In this document: positions 6,813 to 12,762 of the stretch, in pieces
Numbering within the stretch: position 1 is the first letter of the stretch
Layout: each line of letters opens with the position of its first letter
IMG/VR virus record: IMGVR_UViG_3300006793_000136
Location: 1 to 32,154 of that record
Length of the DNA: 32,154 nucleotides
Direction: 5' to 3' (one strand)
From: a virus
Notes under the pieces: model-generated
What the model saw: the letters and a program-made list of their open reading frames with translations, nothing else
What the model was told of the DNA's origin: nothing
The model's database searches: none
Position numbers and translations under genes: made by a program

Positions 6813-7163
6813 ATGGCAAAATTTATAAAATTTAACATTACTGCAACTGACGTTGCTAACGCACCTAAAGCTGTAGTTATTCCTTTAGACGATATTACAG
6901 GAGTGGTTGTTCAATCTAATAATGTATTAGATATACACTGTATTGGCGCTCATGCTGCTACTCAATTATGGAAATGTACTCCTTCAACTGATCAAGGAGG
7001 TGCTGCTGCACCAACAATTACGGATGGAGATTCAGTTTATGATGCACTTGTATCAGCTATGACAGCTAATCCAGGTGGTGTCGTATCAAGCGTCATCTTA
7101 GGTAAAGATCAAGCCGGAACTCCAGCTCAAATGTATTGGAGATCTGTAGCATTTACTGCATAA
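6813..7163 (+). CDS. Small probable structural protein, 116 aa
   Basis: 116 residues, mostly beta-strand forming, rich in Ala, Val and Thr, with well-balanced composition unlike the disordered neighbours. It opens MAKFIKFNITATDVANAPKA and contains AVVIPLDDITGVVVQ, DGDSVYDALVSAMTANPGG and YWRSVAFTA. No signal peptide or membrane span. The unstructured G-free leader argues for high expression. A capsid decoration or head-surface protein is a reasonable guess. No family is recognised with certainty. Confidence 0.6.
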   Translation: MAKFIKFNITATDVANAPKAVVIPLDDITGVVVQSNNVLDIHCIGAHAATQLWKCTPSTDQGGAAAPTITDGDSVYDALVSAMTANPGGVVSSVILGKDQAGTPAQMYWRSVAFTA

Positions 7164-7173
7164 TAACTAGTTG

Positions 7174-7335
7174 ATGAAATCCCAAGGATTAGGCGATTCT
7201 ATTGAAAAGTTTACTACAAGAACAGGTATTAAGACCATCGTTGATTCAGTCTCCGAAGGTCTTAATATTCCTTGTGGATGTCAACAACGAAAAGATGCAT
7301 TAAATAAAATGTTCCCATACTCAACAAAAAACTAA
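7174..7335 (+). CDS. 53-aa conserved phage protein with Cys-Gly-Cys motif
   Basis: ATG 7174 to TAA 7335 encodes 53 residues. The order is GLGDSIEKFTTRTGIKTIVDSV, then IPCGCQQRKDALNKMFPY near the C terminus. From memory this GLGD.IEK.T..TGIK...CGC..RK..LN..FPY pattern is a widely conserved short phage protein, which strongly supports a real gene despite its size. The paired cysteines followed by RK suggest a metal-binding or disulfide element. Function is unknown. It is slightly richer in GC than its neighbours. Its last base is the first base of the next start codon. Confidence 0.8.
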   Translation: MKSQGLGDSIEKFTTRTGIKTIVDSVSEGLNIPCGCQQRKDALNKMFPYSTKN

Positions 7336-7661
7336 TGGCTTTTAAATTAAACAAACCTCCTTTTGTGGAAACCGCTCCAGTTCATGAAGTTGAAATGGAA
7401 GAAGGTGTATTAGGTAAAGCTGATAGAAATGGGAATATACTAATAAATAAAAATATAAGAGATCCTAAACAAAGACAAGATGTTATTAATCATGAACAAA
7501 TTCATGTTGATGATATAAAATCTGGACTTCTTTGGTATGATGATGAAAATGTATATTGTCGTAAATCAGTAAATGATAAGTGGCAAATTCATTCTCGTGC
7601 TAATATGAAAGAAGGTAGCAAGACATTAAGTTGGGAGAAAAAAGCACATAAACACACATAA
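7335..7661 (+). CDS. HExxH metallopeptidase-like small protein
   Basis: 108 residues. The N terminus MAFKLNKPPF carries a variant of the neighbourhood's K.PF motif. Residues 53-57 are HEQIH, a zincin HExxH motif in the helix DVINHEQIHVDDIKSG. It is followed by WYDDENVYC (67-75), where E71 or a nearby acidic residue could be the third zinc ligand. The chain is far shorter than most zinc proteases and matches the compact phage peptidase-like proteins I recall, with HE..H followed by YDDENVYW. It could process virion proteins or attack peptides of the cell wall, but the substrate is unknown. Stop and start overlap the preceding gene by one base. Confidence 0.6.
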   Translation: MAFKLNKPPFVETAPVHEVEMEEGVLGKADRNGNILINKNIRDPKQRQDVINHEQIHVDDIKSGLLWYDDENVYCRKSVNDKWQIHSRANMKEGSKTLSWEKKAHKHT

Positions 7662-7672
7662 AAATAAATAAA

Positions 7673-8023
7673 ATGGGAAAAGGTAAAAAAATGGCTGGTG
7701 GTTCATTCATGAGTAAACACGCTAAAAATCTATTGAACTATATGCCTATTGATGATAGAGCTGGTTCAGGTTCAGATTCAGATTTAAATTATAATGGTAC
7801 TCCATTACATCACGATAAACAATATCAACATACGCATGAAGGCGCTTGGGATAAAGTAAAAAATACAGTAAAAGATACTGTAGATTATAGAGAATCAGGT
7901 AATAATCGTTATGCATTTAAAGGTAAAATGAAATGGAAATCTGATGATTGGAGTGCTGGATATAGTGGAGTTCAAAAGCAATTTAAAAAAGTAGCTCCAA
8001 AATTAAGTGGAAGAAACGACTAA
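7673..8023 (+). CDS. Hypothetical basic protein, 116 aa
   Basis: 116 residues, Lys/Gly/His/Asp-rich. Opens MGKGKKMAGGSFMSKHAKN. The middle (GTPLHHDKQYQHTHEG) is His-rich, and AWDKVKNTVKDTVDYRES looks helical, like an amphipathic segment. No domain recognised. It lies between the HExxH protein and the holin-like protein with gaps of a few bases and an AAATAAATAAA leader. Confidence 0.55.
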   Translation: MGKGKKMAGGSFMSKHAKNLLNYMPIDDRAGSGSDSDLNYNGTPLHHDKQYQHTHEGAWDKVKNTVKDTVDYRESGNNRYAFKGKMKWKSDDWSAGYSGVQKQFKKVAPKLSGRND

Positions 8024-8026
8024 ATA

Positions 8027-8446
8027 ATGAGTAAAAAAAAGCCTTTTAAAGATACTGGGGTGGGTAAATTTCTTATTGAAAAAGCCCCTAGTATCTTAGG
8101 AATTGTTGGTGATGCTATATTACCAGGTAATGTAATCTCGGGATTAATATCCGGTAATAGTAGTTTATCTGCTGAAGATAAAGCTATAGCATTAAAAAAA
8201 CTATCAATTGAAAAGGCTGAAATAGATGGAACAACTAAAAGGTGGGTTGCAGATGCAAAATCAGGGGCCTGGTTAGCTTCTAATGTTCGCCCGCTGGTAT
8301 TAATATTTTTAACCGTAAGTTATGTAATAGGATGGTATTTAAGTTATCCCTTAGATTCTATCACTGGACTTCTTACAATAGTAATTGGAGGCTATTTCGG
8401 TTCTCGTGGAGTTGAAAAAGTATTCGGAAATAATAAACATAAATAA
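8027..8446 (+). CDS. Holin-like 3-TM membrane protein
   Basis: 139 residues. The N terminus MSKKKPFKDTG is followed by a hydrophobic segment at about 16-43, a charged loop (44-80) and two clear spans at about 89-106 (PLVLIFLTVSYVIGWYLS) and 111-126 (SITGLLTIVIGGYFG). The motifs W.ASNVRPL before the second span and GGYFGSRGVEKV at the end match the 3-TM holin family found in marine phages and gene-transfer agents, as I remember it. The likely role is forming inner-membrane lesions at the end of infection. No endolysin lies next to it here; the small HExxH protein two genes upstream is one unproven candidate partner. Confidence 0.75.
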   Translation: MSKKKPFKDTGVGKFLIEKAPSILGIVGDAILPGNVISGLISGNSSLSAEDKAIALKKLSIEKAEIDGTTKRWVADAKSGAWLASNVRPLVLIFLTVSYVIGWYLSYPLDSITGLLTIVIGGYFGSRGVEKVFGNNKHK

Positions 8447-8454
8447 ATAAAAAA

Positions 8455-9165
8455 ATGGGATTTTATCAAAAAAATATGGTTGATGCATCTACTCATGCAG
8501 TAGCTATAGAAACAGTTGGTACTTTAAGAGCACCAGGTGCATCAGGGGCTGGTATACCTGTAGGACAATTTTCAGATACAACTGCAAATATAGTTGCGTC
8601 TGCTCAGGTTGTTGTAGCATATGCTTCTGGAGGTACTTTTTTAGGTTCAGCTGCTAATGCTCAAAATAATCAATGGGGAGCATACTACACTATTGAAACA
8701 GATGTTACTGGAGCAATAACAAATGTAAGAGTAGTACAAACAAGACCTGATGGATTAAATCAAGGCGCTGCACCAGGTGCACCCGCTAATCCAGGTTCTG
8801 GTCCAAATATGGGAGCTGCTACCCAAACTATTGTTTTTAGCACATCAGATTTAAATACTGCTTTTGGACAAACTAATATAACAGGTACACTATCAATAGC
8901 TTTAGCTGGTACAGATTTACAAGCCCCAACTACAGGTGCTGATGTTGGTACAAACGCAATATATGAAGCTGATCCTGGATTTAGTGGTTTTGGATTATAT
9001 GTAGGTGGAACTGGAGATATTAAATTAGAATTTGCTGCAGCACCACCAAATCAAACAGTAACCGTACAAAGCATTCCAGCAGGAACTACATTAAATATGC
9101 TTGTTAGAAAAGTATATACCAATGATTCTGCTACAACTGCATCAGAAATGATTGCGCTATATTAA
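8455..9165 (+). CDS. Probable virion surface/spike-base-like protein
   Basis: 236 residues, Ala/Gly/Thr-rich and beta in character with no membrane segment. The C-terminal module, from FGLYVGGTGDIKLEF through TVQSIPAGTTLNMLVRKVY to ASEMIALY, resembles the small spike-base module of gene-transfer agents (LYVGG.GDV...VPAGT.LPV.V..V...TTAT.I..L). That match is recalled, not searched. The N-terminal 150 residues look like an added beta domain with a Pro/Gly-rich linker near 105-115. A head-surface spike or decoration role is inferred. The start follows AAATAAATAAAAAA. Confidence 0.55.
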   Translation: MGFYQKNMVDASTHAVAIETVGTLRAPGASGAGIPVGQFSDTTANIVASAQVVVAYASGGTFLGSAANAQNNQWGAYYTIETDVTGAITNVRVVQTRPDGLNQGAAPGAPANPGSGPNMGAATQTIVFSTSDLNTAFGQTNITGTLSIALAGTDLQAPTTGADVGTNAIYEADPGFSGFGLYVGGTGDIKLEFAAAPPNQTVTVQSIPAGTTLNMLVRKVYTNDSATTASEMIALY

Positions 9166-9195
9166 ATAATTATTAATCAAATTAAATTAAATAAA

Positions 9196-9510
9196 ATGAC
9201 CAAAGAAGAAACAACAAAAGGATGTTCATCTTGTGACGAAAAAAATAAAAAAGTTGCAGGAAAAATAACTGAAGAACAATTATCTACTATTAAAAAACAA
9301 CAAGAAGAAATAACTCAATCATTAAGAGATATAGGATACTTAGAAAGCCAAAAACATGGTTTGTTACATAAATATGCTGGTATTGTACAAGATGCTGAAG
9401 AGTTTAAAACAAAACTTGAAGAAGAATATGGAGGTATAAATATTAGTCTTGATGACGGCAGTTATACTATGATAGAAGATAAAAAAGAAGAAGATAAAAA
9501 AAGTGAGTAG
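9196..9510 (+). CDS. Conserved coiled-coil phage protein, 104 aa
   Basis: 104 residues. An N-terminal KGCSSCDEKNKK motif with CxxC is followed by a long helix. Residues about 25-75 have heptad character (ITEEQLSTIKKQQEEITQ..., LESQKHGLLHK, ...FKTKLEEEYGG), then NISLDDGSYTMI and an acidic/lysine tail. The E..KHGLLH and LEEEYG...LDDG.Y pattern is one I recall from many marine myo- and podoviruses near structural genes, without a known function. It may be a small prefoldin-like assembly factor, but that is only shape-based. Its stop overlaps the next gene, which starts at GTG 9503. Confidence 0.65.
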   Translation: MTKEETTKGCSSCDEKNKKVAGKITEEQLSTIKKQQEEITQSLRDIGYLESQKHGLLHKYAGIVQDAEEFKTKLEEEYGGINISLDDGSYTMIEDKKEEDKKSE

Positions 9511-9733
9511 TAAAGTTATAAGAAAAATCAGTATTGGATCTGATTATAAAAATGATGCCATGCATTATGCTGTAGGCCAGCAAGTGTATGGTGGTCATAC
9601 TATCTCTCATATTTTAAACGATGAAGAAGAGCAATCTTATAATATATTTATAAAAAAAGATGACGAGGTATTACCGTGGAAAAAATTTAATTCTCAAATG
9701 GCTATATCTGTTGAATATGATTTAGAATATTAA
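9503..9733 (+). CDS. Conserved small phage protein, 76 aa (GTG start)
   Basis: 76 residues starting at GTG 9503, inside the previous gene's last codons. The GTG is preferred because the family-typical opening KVIRKISIGSDYKNDAMHY begins right after it and no ATG precedes that block. The rest (VGQQVYGGHTISHIL, an acidic loop, IFIKKDDEVLPWKKF, MAISVEYDLEY) looks like a small beta-rich domain. I recall similar proteins next to the GroES-like protein and terminase in marine phages. Function unknown. Its TAA shares one base with the next ATG. Confidence 0.7.
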   Translation: MSSKVIRKISIGSDYKNDAMHYAVGQQVYGGHTISHILNDEEEQSYNIFIKKDDEVLPWKKFNSQMAISVEYDLEY

Positions 9734-10323
9734 TGAATAGTTTATATCAATTTATTGTAAAACCTATAGGGGAAAGATATAAAAATAAAATTAATATTAA
9801 TAATAAAGAATTAATCATAAATTCTAGTATATCTAATCATAAATTTATAAATAGAGAAGCAGAAGTTGTGTCTGTTCCACTTGTATATAAAACATCTATA
9901 AATAAAGGAGATAAAGTTATAGTTCATCATAATTTATTTAGAAGATATTATAATATGAAAGGTAAGTCTGTAAATAGTAGTAAATATTTTAAAGATGATT
10001 TATACTTTGCAATTCCTTCTCAAGTTTATATGTATTATAGAAACAATACATGGAATACTCATGAAAATTATTGTTTTGTAAAACCGGTATTAGAAGATGA
10101 AAAAATTATAAAGAATACTGGTATACTAAAATATGGTAATAGTTCACTAGAAGTGCTTAATATCAATCCAGGTGATGTTATTGGATTTAATCCATTAAGA
10201 GAATTTGAATTTGTAATTGATAATGAGCTTTTATATTGTATGGAATCAAATGATATTGTAATTAAATATGAACACAAAGCAAACCAAAAAGAGTATAATC
10301 CAAGCTGGGCAAAAAGCTGTTGA
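9733..10323 (+). CDS. Tandem double GroES-like (co-chaperonin-like) phage protein
   Basis: 196 residues with two GroES-like halves. First half: FIVKPIGERY (7-16) like HDRVIVKR, a loop ELIINSSISNHKFIN where GroES has its mobile loop, then INKGDKVIVHHN like VKVGDIVIFND. Second half: YCFVKPVLEDEK, GILKYG, then NPGDVIGFN...IDNELLYCMESNDIVIKYE. The last stretch follows GroES GDIVIFN...IDNEEVLIMSESDILAIVE nearly position by position. The tail EYNPSWAKSC is one I recall as typical of a conserved marine-phage family annotated as GroES-like. It is probably a gp31-type co-chaperonin for GroEL, possibly specialised for capsid folding. It lies directly before the packaging genes, 5.4 kb from groES, and overlaps TerS by 56 bases. 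Confidence 0.75.
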   Translation: MNSLYQFIVKPIGERYKNKININNKELIINSSISNHKFINREAEVVSVPLVYKTSINKGDKVIVHHNLFRRYYNMKGKSVNSSKYFKDDLYFAIPSQVYMYYRNNTWNTHENYCFVKPVLEDEKIIKNTGILKYGNSSLEVLNINPGDVIGFNPLREFEFVIDNELLYCMESNDIVIKYEHKANQKEYNPSWAKSC

Positions 10324-10540
10324 AGAATTAATTAAGGTTGCTAAGGAAAAAATAGTAGACTCAGAAGATGATGTTTCTGCTGATAGATTAAAAAATGCAG
10401 CAGCAACTAAAAAATTAGCTATTTTCGATGCTTTTGAAATACTCACACGTATAGAAGAAGAAGAGAATATGCTAAAAGAGATTAAAGAAGAAAATCGCGG
10501 AAACAACTTTAAAGGATTCGCAGAAAATAGATCTCGATAA
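10268..10540 (+). CDS. Putative terminase small subunit
   Basis: 90 residues, almost entirely helical and highly charged. Order: basic N terminus (MNTKQTKKSI), helix with AVEELIKVAKEKIVDSE, the block SADRLKNAAATKKLAIFDAFEIL, then an acidic coiled coil (RIEEEENMLKEIKEE). The A.D..KNAAATKKLAIFDAFEIL block is one I recall from proteins directly upstream of TerL in marine phages, and small helical DNA-binding proteins are usual there. Recognition of the packaging site is therefore inferred. It overlaps the GroES-like gene by 56 bases and shares one base with the TerL start. Confidence 0.55.
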   Translation: MNTKQTKKSIIQAGQKAVEELIKVAKEKIVDSEDDVSADRLKNAAATKKLAIFDAFEILTRIEEEENMLKEIKEENRGNNFKGFAENRSR

Positions 10541-12762
10541 TGTACACACAAACTTTATATAAAATTTTACCTAATCATATTAAATCTAATGTAATAAAAA
10601 GAAACAATAGATATAAAAAATGGAAACAAGGTTATGATAAAGAAAATGATATTGTGGTTATCAGTAAAACTGGAGAAATTGGCGAAATATATGAAATCCA
10701 AGGTCTAAAGATTGCATTACCACTCGAAAAAACAGTATATAAAAGAGCAAAAAAGAAAGATGAACAGTATTGGGAGGTTTTTAATTATCCAAAAGAATTA
10801 TCAAAACTTAAAACAGTTTTTGATTGGAATGATAGATCTCTTGATTTTAAAAATAAATGGTATGATTATATTGACGAAGAATTTAAAAGACGTGAAGAAG
10901 GTTTTTGGTTCTACAATAAAGGTAATCCTACTTACATTACTGGTTCTCATTATATGTACCTGCAATGGACCAAGATTGATGTTGGGTCAGCAGAGTTTAG
11001 GGAATCGAACAGATTATTCTTCATTTTCTGGGAGGCCTGTAAGTTGGATACCAGATGTTATGGAATGTGCTACCTTAAAAATAGACGGTCTGGCTTTTCG
11101 TTCATGGCGTCTTCAGAATTGGTACACCAAGCAACCATATCCAGTGATTCACGATACGGAATTTTATCTAAGACTGGAGCCGATGCTAAAAAGATGTTTA
11201 CAGATAAAGTTGTACCGATATCGGTTAACTACCCATTTTTCTTCAAACCGATTCAAGACGGTATGGACAGGCCCAAAACAGAACTTGCCTATAGAGTACC
11301 AGCATCCAAACTTACGAGAAAGAAGTTGGACGAAAACACCAAAGTTGAAGAAATACAAGGATTGGACACAACGATCGACTGGAAGAATACCGGGGACAAC
11401 TCGTACGATGGAGAGAAATTACAACTTCTCGCCCACGATGAATCGGGGAAATGGGAGAGGCCCGACAACATCCTCAACAACTGGAGGGTCACAAAAACCA
11501 CATTAAGATTAGGGAGTAGAATAGTTGGAAAATGTATGATGGGTTCTACTTCAAATGCTTTAGATAAAGGAGGAAATAATTTTAAAAGATTATATGATGC
11601 ATCAGATGTTACAAAAAGAAACCGTAATGGACAGACTAACTCAGGATTATATAGTTTGTTCATACCTATGGAATGGAACTACGAAGGATACCTTAATACT
11701 TATGGAATACCTGTCTTTGAAACTCCGAAAAAAGCAGTACCTGGGATCGATGGATCACAAATTGAAATTGGGGTCATTTCCCATTGGGAAAACGAAGTTG
11801 AAGGATTAAAAGAGGATCAAGATAGTTTAAATGAATTTTATCGTCAATTTCCACGAACTGAAAAACATGCTTTTAGAGATGAAGCTAAGGAATCTTTATT
11901 TAATTTAACAAAAATTTACGAACAAATTGATTATAATGAGGATTTAAGAAACACAAATATTGTTACGCAAGGTAATTTTCAATGGGAAGGTGGGATTAAA
12001 GATACTAGAGTATTATTTGTTCCTAATAACAATGGGAGATTTTTTATATCTTGGGTTCCTCCAATTAATTTACAAAATAGATACTTAGTAAAAAATGGAA
12101 TTAAATATCCTGGTAATAATGATTGTGGGGCTTTTGGTTGTGACCCTTATGATATATCAGGTACAGTAGACGGTAGAGGATCAAAAGGATCTCTTCATGG
12201 TCTTACAAAATTTACAATGGAGGATGTTCCTCCTAATACATTTTTTTTAGAATATATAGCACGACCACAAACTGCAGAAATATTTTTTGAAGAAGTATTA
12301 ATGGCTTTAGTTTTTTACGGAATGCCATTACTTGCAGAAAATAACAAACCTCGATTATTATATTATTTAAAAAGAAGAGGTTACCGCGGGTACTCAATGA
12401 ATAGACCTGATAAAATTTATAATAAATTATCTGTAACAGAAAGAGAAATAGGTGGAATACCTAACTCTAGTGAAGATATAAAACAAGCTCATGCTGCTGC
12501 GATAGAAGATTATATTGAAAATTTTATAGGATATAATGGAGAAAATTATGGAGATATGTATTTCCAAAAAACTCTTGAAGATTGGGCTAAATTCAATATT
12601 AATAATAGAACTTTACACGATGCGTCTATAAGTTCTGGATTAGCAATTATGGCTTGTAATAAAAATAAATATAGACCTACTGCTGAAAGAACAATAACAA
12701 GTGTACCTTTAGGTTTTAAAAAATATAATAATAAAGGAGTAAATTCAAAAATACTAAATTAG
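10540..12762 (+). CDS. terL: Terminase large subunit (packaging ATPase/nuclease)
   Basis: 740 residues, longer than many TerL. The ATPase domain has a deviant Walker A of the terminase type, KNRRSGFS (180-187), Walker B LQLLAHDE (294-301) and a coupling motif MMGSTSN (333-339). The nuclease domain (RNase H fold) shows the first acidic residue in FGCDPYDIS (D535/D538), an acidic PLLAENN (E600) and a C-terminal HDASIS (D694). N-terminal residues 1-135 precede the motor core. The protein pumps DNA into the prohead through the portal encoded immediately downstream (stop TAG directly abuts that ATG) and cuts concatemers. Codons from roughly 10955 to 11510 are markedly more GC-rich than the rest, spanning Walker A to just past Walker B. 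A 264-codon overlapping frame there is a by-product of that composition. Confidence 0.95.
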   Translation: MYTQTLYKILPNHIKSNVIKRNNRYKKWKQGYDKENDIVVISKTGEIGEIYEIQGLKIALPLEKTVYKRAKKKDEQYWEVFNYPKELSKLKTVFDWNDRSLDFKNKWYDYIDEEFKRREEGFWFYNKGNPTYITGSHYMYLQWTKIDVGSAEFRESNRLFFIFWEACKLDTRCYGMCYLKNRRSGFSFMASSELVHQATISSDSRYGILSKTGADAKKMFTDKVVPISVNYPFFFKPIQDGMDRPKTELAYRVPASKLTRKKLDENTKVEEIQGLDTTIDWKNTGDNSYDGEKLQLLAHDESGKWERPDNILNNWRVTKTTLRLGSRIVGKCMMGSTSNALDKGGNNFKRLYDASDVTKRNRNGQTNSGLYSLFIPMEWNYEGYLNTYGIPVFETPKKAVPGIDGSQIEIGVISHWENEVEGLKEDQDSLNEFYRQFPRTEKHAFRDEAKESLFNLTKIYEQIDYNEDLRNTNIVTQGNFQWEGGIKDTRVLFVPNNNGRFFISWVPPINLQNRYLVKNGIKYPGNNDCGAFGCDPYDISGTVDGRGSKGSLHGLTKFTMEDVPPNTFFLEYIARPQTAEIFFEEVLMALVFYGMPLLAENNKPRLLYYLKRRGYRGYSMNRPDKIYNKLSVTEREIGGIPNSSEDIKQAHAAAIEDYIENFIGYNGENYGDMYFQKTLEDWAKFNINNRTLHDASISSGLAIMACNKNKYRPTAERTITSVPLGFKKYNNKGVNSKILN
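10955..11510 (+). other. GC-rich composition island inside terL
   Basis: Within the terL frame, codon choice switches from the AT-rich style of the window to GAC, AAC, ATC, CTC, AGG, GGG and CCC. Hand counts give 30 of 60 G+C at 11401-11460, against 15 of 60 at 12241-12300. The edges are gradual to within about 20 bases. The reading frame is intact throughout, so this is a composition feature and not an inserted gene. Confidence 0.7.

Noticed and set aside
10712-11506. 264-codon + strand frame overlapping terL
   Set aside because: TerL motifs are in the other frame; this one is open mainly because the GC-rich island lacks TAA/TAG/TGA.
11289-11663. 124-codon - strand frame in terL
   Set aside because: Same composition effect as the overlapping + frame; no motif.
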